Assembly (NCBI GenBank): GCA_034770075.1
Contig: CM068379.1
Location: 43,035,130 to 43,099,129, forward strand
DNA: 64,000 bases
Origin: Aralia elata
Lineage: Eukaryota; Streptophyta; Magnoliopsida; Apiales; Araliaceae
Direction of reading: 5' to 3'
Part shown: piece by piece, positions 32,656-43,910 of the stretch
Position numbering within the stretch: the stretch's first letter is position 1
How the letters are laid out: every line of letters starts with the position of its first letter
Notes under the pieces: generated by a model
The model's database searches: none
What the model saw: only the letters and a program-made list of their open reading frames with translations
What the model was told of the DNA's origin: nothing
Made by a program: the position numbers and the translations under genes

Positions 32656-34624
32656 GAAAAATATCTTGCTCTCCCTTCAGCTGGTCAAACAGGTCATCGA
32701 TCCTTGGCAACGGATACTTGTTTTTAATCGTGACTTTGTTCAACTCTCTATAATCAATGCAAAGACGCATTGATCCGTCCTTCTTCTTGACGAATAACAC
32801 CGGCGCTCCCCACGGCAAAACGCTCGGTTGAATATACTTTTTATCCAGCAACTCTTGCAATTGTACCATCAACTCCTTTATTTCTACCGGAGCCATTCGG
32901 TACGGGGCTTTTGATATAGGGGCTGTACCCGGTGCTAGATCAATTACAAACTCAATTTTCCTATCTGGCGGTAGTCCTGGCAAATCATCAGGAAACACGT
33001 CCGCAAAATTCCTAACAACTGGTATCTCCTCCAACTTTACACTTACCTTTCGGGTATCGACTATGTAGGCTAGATATCCTACACATCCTTGTCTCAACAT
33101 CTTTCTGGCCTGCATCATCGTCAGACAACTCGTTTTTCTAGGCGACTTGCTGCCATAAAACACTACCTTTGACGGAGTCATAAGGTTTACACACTTCTTT
33201 TGATAGTTAATAACTGTCCCATGGTTGAACAACCAATCCATACCCAAAATAACGTCAAACTCCCCAAGACGAATTGGGATTAAGTTGACCGTCATCACAT
33301 GACCCTTAATATCTACCTGACAGTTCTTGTGGACAAATTTAACAGGAATCACTTCCCTATTCACAATTTCTATATTCATGGGGTAATCTAATTCTTCCTG
33401 AGGTAACCCTAATCTTCTAGCAAAATCATCGGATACAAATGAGCAAGTAGCACCCGAGTCAAACAATACATAAGCATTAACATTATTGACTGGAATGATA
33501 CCTGACACTACATCCTTTGACTGCACAGCATCCTGCACCATCATGTTGAATGTTCGAGCGGTAGGTCGATTAGGCTGTGTCGGTCCTGTGATAGTCAGAT
33601 TGCCACCACCGCTGTTTCCCTTTCCTGCACTGGCTCCACCTGTAGTTGCTTTCTTAGGGCAGTCTCGGGCAAAGTGATCCTTCGACCCGCAGATGAAACA
33701 TGCGCCCTTCTTCGGACTAGGGCAATTCGGTGCGATCTGACCCTCCTGTCCGCAGTTAAAGCACACCTTCTTGCCCTTCAAACAAACACCCACATGGCTC
33801 TTTCCGCAGTTACTGCACACCTCTACCTTCTTTTTCTGATTACCCTGCTGACTTCCCACAGAGTTACTATCACTCCACTTCCTCTTCTGATCGCTGCCCC
33901 CATGGCTACCACTTACCTTGTTTTCACTTTCATTCTTCTTCTTCCTTTGCTCCTGATTATACTTGGACAGAGCATCACTGCCTCCTTCAGCGATAATTGC
34001 CTTTTCCAAAACAGCCGCAAATGAGTTTAATTGGAACATCGAAACTCGGCTATACAACCAAGGCTTCAGTCCCTGCTCAAACCTTCTAGCCTTTCGCTCA
34101 TCCGTGTTGACCTGATATGGTGCAAACCTCGCCAACTCGTTGAATTTTGTAGCATACTCAGATACCGTCATGGTACCTTGCTTCAACTCTAGAAACTGCA
34201 CCTCCATTTGATTCTGCGCGCTTGCCGAAAAATAGGTCTCGAAGAATATTTCCTTAAATCGTTCCCATGGAATAATCCCTTGGCCACCTCGAGTCTTATT
34301 TGCTTGCCACCAGTAGCTATCTTCTGACTTGAGCATGAATGTTGCAAATGCCGTCTTCTGGTCCTCGTTAACCCTAGCGACATCAAACACCTTCTCCATC
34401 TCCATGACCCAAGTTTGGGCTTCAATTGGATTTATAGAGCCTTGAAATTCTGGGGGTCCAATAGCCTTGAAATCTTTAAAAGTCGTGGCCTGAGCTTGGG
34501 GTTGATTGGCAAATGCTCCCGTTAGCAGATTCACCAATTGCTGCATTGGATTAGCGTTGGTTTCTTCATTGTTATTGGTGGATCCCTCAGGGGTCTGTTG
34601 ACAGGTTTGTCTTCTTGGCGGCAT
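32648..34624 (-). pseudogene. A gag-protease and start of RT
   Basis: The frame is open from 34663, but I place the start at 34624 (MPPRRQ...), because the related element G begins gag with MPPKRQ. Order: Retrotrans_gag capsid-like domain (FQGSINPIEAQTWVMEMEKVF, FKEIFFETYF, LKQGTMTVSEYATKF); a basic Asn/Lys-rich linker; three Cys-rich knuckles at about 33835-33655 (CSNCGKSHVGVC, CFNCGQEGQIAPNC with His replaced by Ile, CFICGSKDHFARDC); aspartic protease with DSGATCSFVS near 33451-33470 and VILGMDWL; then the first RT motifs. The frame ends at 32648 because of the RT frameshift. Functions are RNA packaging and polyprotein processing. Confidence 0.92.
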
Positions 34625-34663
34625 CTTACTGTTAAGAATTCGCGCTATTAGATTATTACTCAA

Positions 34664-34915
34664 TTACTTAAACATTTAAGTCTTAACTTAAACATTTATA
34701 AACAGCACTTTACACATAGCACATCTGATAAACTTTCGCATTTTTATTCATTACTGCTTCAAAACATAATAGAAATAGCATCGTAGTTATTTACATTATC
34801 TATCATGTCATCATAAAGTTCCAGGATTACATCATTATTCTATCCCATTATATAAAACTGGGATTTATAACTTATTAACTTCATAAATTTTCATACTAGC
34901 ATATCTAATCATTAA
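34664..34915 (-). other. Spacer between the extra ORF and gag in A
   Basis: AT-rich non-coding 252 bp. The homologous spacer in G is 51216-51239 plus 57386 to about 57800. Confidence 0.6.
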
Positions 34916-35704
34916 CTACGATGACATCCCACGGCGCACAGCTTCCTTACGTTCCTGCTCCATAATACGAGTCACCATCCTTCGATCCACCATATCTGGA
35001 TGACGATGAACTCGATCCTGAGCTCTATCTACTGTGGTGTGAAAAATATACTCCATCTCATCAATCTTGGCCTTCTTTGACCGCACCTCACATTCAACAC
35101 GATCTGCGCGTTTAGCCTCCCTCAACCAAGTAGTTTCAGCTCTCGCCCGCTTAGCTGACTCCTCTTTCAACTCATCTCGTACAATTTCATTCCTGGTTAT
35201 CAACTGTCCTAGCCTCTGCTCAGCCTCTGCAAGACGTGATAAAAGGTCTTGGATCTCAGCATCCTTCTGCTCTAGAGCGGCTTGACGTTCCACAACCTGT
35301 TCTCCTAACTCCTCCTTTTCGCTCTCAACATGAACCAGCTTCCACTCCACGTCCCCAAGACGTATATCGAGCTCCTCAATCTCACTGTTCTTCTGCTCCA
35401 AGACAGTCTGTCGCTCAGCCAGCTGTCTCTCTAACTCCTCCACTCTATCTTGCAACTCTATGTTGCGATCATACACCTGCTCATATATCTGAACACCTAA
35501 GGAAGTTAGTGATATCTCCTCAGGGTCCTCCTCCTCCTCCTCAACCTCCTCCGGATCCTCCTCAGGATCACTCTCAGGCTCGTACTCGGGACCTGCAACT
35601 GTGATCAATGGGGATCGCTCCCTCTGCACTAGCTGCTCCTGAACTACGTGAATATCTCGGGGCTCCTCTTCCCTAGCCTGGTTGGGTTCTCCTCTATCAG
35701 TCAT
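34916..35704 (-). CDS. Extra coiled-coil ORF upstream of gag in A
   Basis: An intact 262-codon ORF between the PBS and gag, same strand, 253-291 nt upstream of the gag start. Residues 1-65 are acidic (YEPESDPEEDPEEVEEEEEDPEE). Residues about 70-235 are a long predicted coiled coil with repeated Leu/Ile heptads (VEELERQLAERQTVLEQKNSEIEELDIRL and related). No signal peptide, membrane segment, zinc knuckle or catalytic motif is visible, so it is not an envelope. It is not part of the usual Tekay gene order. A decayed homologue occupies the same place in G, which suggests a conserved accessory protein, perhaps for particle assembly or RNA binding. That role is inference; I do not recognise a named family. 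Confidence 0.75.
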   Translation of the reverse strand: MTDRGEPNQAREEEPRDIHVVQEQLVQRERSPLITVAGPEYEPESDPEEDPEEVEEEEEDPEEISLTSLGVQIYEQVYDRNIELQDRVEELERQLAERQTVLEQKNSEIEELDIRLGDVEWKLVHVESEKEELGEQVVERQAALEQKDAEIQDLLSRLAEAEQRLGQLITRNEIVRDELKEESAKRARAETTWLREAKRADRVECEVRSKKAKIDEMEYIFHTTVDRAQDRVHRHPDMVDRRMVTRIMEQERKEAVRRGMSS

Positions 35705-35927
35705 CCTGCCACCAAAATTTTAAGTTTTAATTACTAATCGATAATACTCGCGAGCACATAAGTTTGTTATCAAATAAGCACATAACACATAATCATTTTA
35801 TTGTCTTTTATGAATTTCCGTAATCCATTCCTTAGAACTCGATAAGAGTTTATCACCACTATATTCTCTATCTTCTAAAAGGCTACTACCCTAAGGTTTT
35901 CCCCACCTAAAGGTTCATAACCTATCG

Positions 35928-35939
35928 GCTCTGATACCA
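35928..35939 (-). other. A primer binding site, initiator tRNA-Met
   Basis: The minus strand reads TGGTATCAGAGC, three bases from the right LTR start at 35943. Confidence 0.9.
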
Positions 35940-35942
35940 ACA

Positions 35943-37194
35943 TATGACACCCCCAAATCCGGGTACTTCAACTCCACAGATTTGGTGTTCACTATAGCAT
36001 ACATTCATTACTAACTACCCATGATTAAGAACAATTAAAATAAACTTCAAGAAATATCTTCCCTCAAATGGGGTTACATCACCAAGCTCTAAATGAAACA
36101 AGTCTCAGGTTATCTAACCTCTATTACATCAGTGCGGAATAAAACATGAAATTAAATAAATCTTATTACAATAAAACATAAAAAAGACAACAAGTCTTTT
36201 GCTACTTCGGCATTTTGCCCTTGCCTTTACTCGTGGACGGCTCGTCCGATTTCTCTGCCTTAGCTGCAATGTTTGATTGCAAGAGTGAGCAAACAATTGC
36301 TCACAAGTGTGATAACAATAACAATTGAATAACCAATGAAATAGATTTCAATTGAGGTATAATAGTTTTTCTGAATTCAATTAATAACTAGTCAAGATCT
36401 GAAAGCTCAATAGAAAGCTTAGCTCAATAACTGAATATAGATTCAGGATTAAAAGTGTATCTGAGGGTCACAAGACCTCGAACTATGTCCTAGGTTATCA
36501 AGTATTTCTACCGTAACCTTTAACAGTCTTATAGACTATGGACCATCCATCTCGTATTAAGGGGGATCAGCCCTTTGTACAATGTATTGTGCACAAACAT
36601 TTTAACGCTGTCGCGTAATTAATCCCCTATATTAGGGTTGTTCATCTCAGTCTAATATCAAAATCCGTACCAAAAGGAACTTGGTTTGGAAAGATTTTAA
36701 AATGTTCTAAGTCTTTAGAACGCTCATCAACTAAGGACTAGCTGAATCAATAAGGTTTGCTAGCCTGATTCATCAATAAAATTTGTACAATAGGAACTAT
36801 GTTCAAAATCTGATTAATTATCAATTATCGAATAACAATTGACTGGAATAAAGCTTAAACACTTATCATGGTATCAACCTTGCTTGAATAACAATAAGCT
36901 AAGGTTAGTAACTTGCTCAATAAAAGTAAACTTGCTTTAAATAAAATAACAAGTTTAAGGGAAGAACAACTTGCTCAACATAATAATGGAGTTCAGAAAC
37001 TTGCCTCGTACGTAGCTTTCCTAATTACAAACCACGTAAAATAAACAACCTACAAATTCCGTTTGTATTGCAACAAAAATGATTAGTTACAATACTCACG
37101 TACATTAATACTCCAATCATCACCTCAATTTCTAATTAACTACTGATTATCAACTCTATTTCAGAAGCTACAAGCTTTATTGCAACAATGTTAC
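35943..37194 (-). repeat. A right LTR, first segment
   Basis: Matches the left LTR of A with few differences until 37194, where B is inserted. The first dinucleotide is TA instead of TG, a change at the element-sense 3' end. Confidence 0.93.
37190..37194. other. Target site duplication of B, left copy (gttac)
   Basis: Repeated at 47918-47922. The A LTR reads continuously when B and one copy are removed. Confidence 0.95.
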
Positions 37195-38419
37195 TGTGAC
37201 ACCCCCAAATTCAGGTACCAATACCTCGAATTTGGTGCTCACGATAAAATACATCCATACACCTCTAAACAACATAAATCAACCAATGCGGAATAAAATA
37301 AACAGATGTTGTTCATTACAAGAGGTTCACTACGGTCCCAAGGTCTAAAACCTTAAATGAAATACATCGCAGAATACCATAGTAATACAAAATGATTCCA
37401 CGAATTACATAACAGGATAGTACATATAACTATTCCTTAAGCTTTCCCTTGCCTTTGTCCGCTTTGGAACTCCCCGGCTTAGCTGCAATAGGTTCATGAT
37501 ATAGCAAGAGTGAGCAACTACTTTGCTCAGCAAGTTTAAAAGAAAGAATGAAGATATATCATGAATGAATAAGAATAATAACTGCATAGATCAACAATTT
37601 ATGAATATTGATGAATTAGCTGAAATGACATAATCAAAGTCCAAATGAAACAATGAATGATGATTATTTACTACTGAGTGGTCCAACCGACCATGAACTT
37701 TTGGCCAAAGAGTCAATCATTCAACTAACTCTTTTAAAACCTGGCCCCGTCAGTTGTACTCGAGGGGATCAGCCTCTTGTACACCATGTATATGCATAAC
37801 ATTTAACTCTGACTGCATCGAATAACCGACACATTATAATCTCCTAATAAGGGTTGCTCTCTCAGTCCAAGAATCCGTACCAACTACTGGTTTGGATAGC
37901 TTTTAAAATAATAACATGTACATGTCTAGCCGAAACGAATGGCGTAGACTATCAACTTAAACAGTTCATGAATGAAGAACTTAAACGTTTCACAATCCAA
38001 CAACAGATAATGAATTCAAATGCATAAGCTGCGAATACCAATAATTATCTTGGAGGTGGAATAATTGACAATAATTATTCCACTAATATCATTTAAAAGT
38101 AATGACTCTATTTGAGTCATGAAACGTGCAACAATATACAACACCGTATAAAATAGGAAACTTGCTCAATAAAAACAATTGAGTAAGGAACTTGCAATAA
38201 TATAGAATGATTGCTCAATTAATAAACAACTCGTACAATAATAAAAGTTGTACGGGTTAGGAAACTTGCCCAACACAAGGGTTAGACAAGGGTTAGAGAA
38301 ACTTGCCTGATGCGCTGCTACAATATTATAACACACGCTCCTTAATATCCTACACAATTAAGTACATATTTACATAACAATTAGTCACATACCAAATAAT
38401 GGTTCAAAACGGACGCTGT

Positions 38420-38424
38420 ATCAT
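38420..38424. other. Target site duplication of C, left copy (atcat)
   Basis: Repeated at 45802-45806. Confidence 0.93.
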
Positions 38425-40315
38425 TGTTGGTGGATTTCACAACCGAAAAACTCACGCAAGTATACGTGGTCTAACAAGTAATATAATGATAAGTTGAGTA
38501 TCGAACCCACGAGGAATTATAGCTAATATTTACCAAGTACCGACTTTATACCTCTTCAATCTTATTTAAACAGTTAAATCGAAGATATGAAATTAATCTA
38601 ATTAATTCTAATTATTAAAGCAAGTAAATGGATAACGATTGGTATCTAAGGTGCTACAAGCTAAGATTATAATTGTTCCCCCACACAAGCATTCTGTCGA
38701 ACACTTGGTGTGCTATGTTTTATCGAACGTCATAACTATCTCTCTTTGGCCTAATGGTCACGATGGAATGTCGACCGAGAACTCATAAGCATTCATACCA
38801 TTCTTCCGAGGTAAGTATGAACGTATCCTATCAAAGATCTACCCAAAAGGGAATAGAACTGAAAAGAATATCAAAGCTAGGTAATAATCCTCACATTCCT
38901 ATGTGAATTATTCAAAGCAGAGAATTAAAGCATAGATTCTCAATTAGGCCACACATGGCATATAAGTATATTCCTATCTTACACACAAATTATGCAATCC
39001 ATTGGTATAGATAAATCATAATCACATGCCAATATATCAAGGTATACATCTATAATCCATTTCCCAATTTCTTATAGATTACCAAAATCATCACTAATTC
39101 CTTAGCAAGAATCATTAAGCATAGATATATTGAACCAAACCATATGGTGCCAACCAAAGAGATAAGCTAATCAATTCAAATAACAAAGGGTTTCATTATA
39201 ACCTTAGAGCAAATATTTAGTTCATAGCTTTTAAGCTAAACATAAGTAGCAATAAATACAACATTTCTAGATGACAAAATCAAGGGAAATACTAGAGAAG
39301 AATAAACTGTGTCAAAGCTTCTTCAAACTCCAAGACTTCACCCAATCCTTGCTTTTCCTTCCGTGTTGACCATCGCTCTTCAGCTCCAAGGAATCCCAAA
39401 CGTCTCCCTGTGTGCTAATCACAAGCTATTTACAAAGCTAAAGAGAAAATAAACTAAGCTAAGCTATGGAGATGAGAGAAAATATGGGTTTCTCTTGTGT
39501 TCTCTCTCCCTTTCTACCCCTAGGTTGCTGATGAATTCAAGGATTTTTGATTTGGGTCATTAGGTTAGGCATTTAACAACCCAATTTTGCCCAGAATTCG
39601 TGCTTAGCGCTGCGGCGTGGGCATTTGGCCTGAAATTCGCGCTGCAGCATCAAGCATGACCTTGGCTACTGCATATTCGCGCTGCAGCGAGGCCAATAAC
39701 ACTAGGAACTCGCGCTGCAGCGAGGGTCCCTGAGTCAGGATTTTCAGCTTCGACGTCTGTTGGAAAAATGGCCATAACTTCTTCGTCCGAACTCGGATTA
39801 AGGCGTTTAAAGAGGCTATGGAAAGCTAAGAAGTAGATCTACAACTTTAATAACTGGAGCTCGTAGAGATAATGGCCGGAGCAAGTCTCAATTTCTCCGA
39901 GAAGCAACTAATGTGTAAAATGCATGCAAAATCCGATGGTAAAAAGACCATAACTCTCTCATACGAACTTCAAATTAGATGATTCTGGATGATCTGGAAA
40001 GCTAAGATAAATATCTACAACTTTCGTTCTTTGAGTTTTGAGAGATTCGGATTAGAGCATGGGTGAAATTGAGAAACAAGCAGCTGAAAAGCCGAATTCA
40101 AGTCAAAAATGCATCGATCCAAAGGGCCTTTATTTAATACCTACAAAACAAAGTTAAAACATATAAAATACATACAAAAACATAATAATGCAATACAAAA
40201 CCATATAATATAATAATAAGATAAAAACACATAAAAAGGAACATAAACTACCTAAGAACACACACCTTCATCAATCCAAAAGTACTCAATTCGTAGGTAT
40301 AAAACTCACTCATCA
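38425..40315 (-). repeat. C left LTR
   Basis: 1,891 bp. It carries CGCTGCAGCG-type motifs at 39606-39724. Confidence 0.95.
39606..39724. repeat. Four CGCTGCAGCG-type palindromes in the C left LTR
   Basis: CTGCRG cores at 39610, 39642, 39682 and 39715: spacings 32, 40 and 33. CGCTGCAGCG is a perfect palindrome. Confidence 0.92.
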
Positions 40316-40330
40316 AATACCCCCAAACTT
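40316..40330 (-). other. C polypurine tract
   Basis: The minus strand reads AAGTTTGGGGGTATT adjoining the LTR start TGATGAGTGAG. Confidence 0.8.
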
Positions 40331-41819
40331 AAATCTTTGTTTGTCCTCAAGCAAAACTACCTATAAATCAAAAGTAAATATATAACTGTGAATCACATCC
40401 AACAACTATATACTAGCATTGCGGCGTCAATTATAAGAATGGCGATTTCAAAGGAGAAGCAAAGTCATAAATAAGGCTTTAATCAAACTTCTAGTTTAGA
40501 CTGCTACTGATCCAAATCTCTGTGTGTGTGTGTGTGTGTGTGATTACCAACTGTTCTAACTAATTATAATTCATATGCATAGACAATTGCAAAAAAAAGA
40601 TGCCAACTCTATACGCTCAAATTACATCAAGAATTCAGAATAAGATACAAATGCAAGAACAGATCACTCGGTATTAGCATGAGAACGACTAGAACTGACT
40701 TATGCAAAATTCGGCTACCTTAGGCTGAGTTACCCATGTAGCAAGCTTTCGATCAATGACTCCCAAGCCAGATAGCTTTAGGGCACTAGGCGTAGAACAC
40801 CCCTAAGGATCTAATAACTCAAGTAACACTATCCACGTAGCCAAACTTAAGCCAAACTAGAATTTTATTCGACATATTATAACTAATCCAACCTCAAGCA
40901 TGGTTGTGCAATGTCTAATCACATTAGGCTATTCAGAGTTACCCACGTAACGAGCTTTTGATCAATGACTCCCAAGCCAGATAGCTTTAGGGCACTAGGC
41001 GTAGAACACCCCTAAGGATCTAATAACTCAAGTAACACTGGCCACGAAATTAAACATAGTCACTTGAGGTTTTCAACTTATTCTTTCTTCTTCTTCTTTT
41101 TTTTTCTTTTTTTTTTATTCTAAAAAAGCTCTAACACGACGAATGTATCTGAACTTGCATAAGAATCTAAATCTTACTATCATAGACTCACTTAAGCTAA
41201 AAAGAGTTAATGCAAAAATTCCACAGTACATTACCAATAAGTCTATTAGAAGCATAAATAGCTATAACAGTTGGCATGTGCTCCATGGTCTAGACAAGAT
41301 CAACAACAGTCTTAACTAAAAATTTATCTAAAATCTCATTCATAAATGCTTGACCTCTTTGACAAAGCCATAACATACGCATATCACTGGCCACAATCAA
41401 AAATTTTGACTAAAAATAACCCACCAATTAGATAATAAACAGTTCAAGATAGGGTTAATCAAAAGTCATCTCACGGCCCAACTGGATAAATAAACCCTAA
41501 CAATAATAAATGATCAAAATAGGGTCTAAACATGGCACAAAAATATAAATATAGATATGAATCCATTCATAACTATTAAAACTGTAACATGGATAGAAAT
41601 AAGCAATAAACATTCATACACACTCCATGTATATCAAAACTGATAGTCATAATCCATGACTGCAATTAATAACCTAATTTGCAGCCCAAAAAAAAACTAA
41701 CAAAAAGTACTGATGGTAATACTAAAGTACTAATGGCATCCTAGTACATGAAAGCTATAATAAGCAAAAATAAATAAGAAAAACTGATAACACCCCCAAA
41801 CTTCAGATAGCCAGTGCCC
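40331..41819 (-). other. C 3' non-coding region
   Basis: No ORF of note. It contains a (TG)n run at 40521-40541, a pyrimidine-rich tract at 41085-41118, and a direct duplication of about 120 bp at about 40730-40850 and 40938-41045 (offset 209, core GATCAATGACTCCCAAGCCA). Confidence 0.7.
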
Positions 41820-41983
41820 TTAGTGGCTGAGTAGGTGGAAAGAAGAATCAATCTGTGATATCATCGTCTGGGATCTCATCGTCGCCCTCCTTATTGCCCT
41901 CCACTGTAGTAGGGGAATTGGGTATGATTTGTGCGTAAATGCAGAGTCCAGTCTGTTTTTTTTTTTAAAAAAAATTCGCTGTT

Positions 41984-42310
41984 GGCGCTGCGGCGTGAGA
42001 AATGCTATGTAATACTCACGCTGCAGCGTGAGTTCCTTGTGCTGAAAACAATGGCTCGCTGCGGCGTGGACCGAAGGCAAAAATGGCCACGCTGCAGCGT
42101 AACTCTCTAGTAGGTTTCTAACTTGGTGCCGCTGTAGCGTGGATTAGCGCCGCTGCAGCGTCGACTCTTGGCTTGGGAAGGCACGGCGTTCACGCTGCGG
42201 CGTGATGCTTGCTTTGTAAATTCACGCTGCAGCGTTGAGTCTTGGCATGGGAGGGTTCGGTGTTGGTGCTGCGGCGCCAAGCTTGCATTATAAACTCACG
42301 CTGCAGTGTG
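41984..42310. repeat. Ten CGCTGCAGCG-type palindromes inside C
   Basis: CTGCRG-type cores at 41988, 42021, 42059, 42092, 42132, 42153, 42195, 42227, 42269 and 42301. Spacings are 33, 38, 33, 40, 21, 42, 32, 42 and 32. Several units extend to the 14-bp palindrome CACGCTGCAGCGTG. Confidence 0.92.
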
Positions 42311-42821
42311 AGTCCTGGCTCAGCCTCATTTATTGGTTTCCTGCAAGCAACCCAAATCAACACTTAGCCTAAAAAACCATTAACCAAAAACAAATTATAA
42401 CTAAAAACTAAACGCTTACAAACACAAAATAAGAAATCACAAGTTAGAGACTTCTATCCGTGGAACTTAGAAGTACATGAACAAGAATGTCAAAACCGCA
42501 CTTCTAAAAGATCCCATGCAATTGACAGAAGTTCTACCAAAATGTATATATAACCAATAGGATTTAATAAATCATGGTTACTCAAAAAGGCTACTTAGAC
42601 CAATATGAACTAATGGTTACCAAAATCTTTTAGAAATAGGATACCTTACTTACTAACATGTTTAATAAAGGAAAGATGCTATAAATAACATATGCACACA
42701 TTACTATCCTGAAACGAACAAAAGCATGATAATGACCAAATATATTACTAACTACTAAAAATTAGATGAAAACAAAATTATGAAGATGACAGAATTATAA
42801 AAGTGATACTGAGATGGGATA

Positions 42822-42841
42822 GCCTCCCCATCGAGCGCTTG
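42822..42841 (-). other. Conserved 'GATGGGGAGGCT' block after the C gag-like frame
   Basis: The minus strand reads AAGCGCTCGATGGGGAGGCT, 37-56 nt past the stop at 42878. A cognate block is at about 1405-1425 in the plus-strand Athila/Tat-like remnant. Confidence 0.5.
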
Positions 42842-42877
42842 TTTTAAAGTCGACGGCCCGACTCTGCGCAGTTACTT

Positions 42878-43793
42878 TCAGTCTGGCTCATATGCAAAGA
42901 TGACCATATCATGCCGCCTATTGGTCTTTTCCTTGATGTTCACGGCGGACATAGATGATTGGCCACCCCCAAACTTCACTCCATCCATTGGCACGAAGAA
43001 CTTTTCGTTGTTTGAGTTATCCACTAATTCTCCATTCTCATCAAAATGAAATCGTTCTCCATGCACTAGTGGGCCCTCTGGGATTTCAACAACCTTGAGC
43101 ATGGTTCCTAACTTTTCATCAGTCTTGAATTTACAACCCTTCATGATTGTCTCTTCTCCTAACTTAGAATCCTCAGATTTGTCAAAGCAAAGTTCGACAT
43201 ATTCCTTTACATCTTCGTGAGACTCATCGCCTTTTCCTTGTGTATCCACCGTGCAATGCTCGTCACTCCCCTCGTTGTGATCAATAACGACAGGTAGACT
43301 GCTTTGTGTATCGAATTGATGAGTTGCCCCATTCGGCTCTCGAGATTTTGCAATGAGGCGTCTTGGTTTGCTTTTCGAACCTCATTTCTCTCCATAAAGT
43401 TAGTAAGGAGCTCTTCAAGCCTTCTCTCTTCTTCTCGTTCAGGGTTCATGGAAAAGCTCAGGTCCAACTGAGATGTCACCTCATATTGTGGCGGACACTG
43501 ATATTCAGATTCTGCCTGATAGGAAAGATTTAGATCACAATACTGCTCTTGACTGTAGTCCCATGAGTTTGGATAACCTGACAGTCTGGATGATAGTAAG
43601 TCAGTTCATTGTCAGCTAGTTCCTGACAGTAGGCATTCTGAGTGGACTGACACTCATGGTTGTCAGAAAACCTCAAGAGGTTTGCAATTTGATCTTGCAA
43701 ATGCTCAAGTCTTTCTTCCAATCCTAGTTGTGCCGTCCTCTCAAAAGACCATTGATAAAAAATTTCGTCCATCCTAAGAGAACTTACAAACAA
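42878..43793 (-). pseudogene. C gag-like remnant in three frames
   Basis: Three overlapping or adjacent minus-strand frames, read 43793-43530, 43479-43207 and 43249-42878, appear to be one ancestral frame broken by small indels. The middle piece has a coiled segment ERRLEELLTNFMERNEVRK followed by ASLQNLESRMGQL, closely resembling the Gag-protease linker of Athila/Tat-side elements. The last piece is acidic and ends RRHDMVIFAYEPD at a natural stop; I do not recognise it further. There are no zinc knuckles and no protease motif. It may once have supplied Gag-like structural sequence; today the frames are interrupted. Confidence 0.6.
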
Positions 43794-43887
43794 AACAAAG
43801 CAAAAAGAGATTAAATACAGATATACAAGTTCAAATTAAGACTAAATTGATTGAAATCAATATTGGACAATATTAGAATAAATAATT

Positions 43888-43904
43888 CCCCGGCAACGGC
43901 GCCA
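43888..43904 (-). other. C primer binding site, tRNA-Asp
   Basis: The minus strand reads TGGCGCCGTTGCCGGGG, complementary to the 3' end of plant tRNA-Asp, six bases from the right LTR. Confidence 0.9.
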
Positions 43905-43910
43905 AAAACT

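Noticed and set aside
34916..35704. Envelope-like gene in A
   Set aside because: It lies upstream of gag, not downstream of pol, and has no signal peptide, membrane segment or cysteine pattern; it is a coiled coil.
41820..42080. 86-codon minus ORF in C
   Set aside because: It crosses palindrome units and a poly-T tract and lies in the non-coding 3' region after the gag-like stop.
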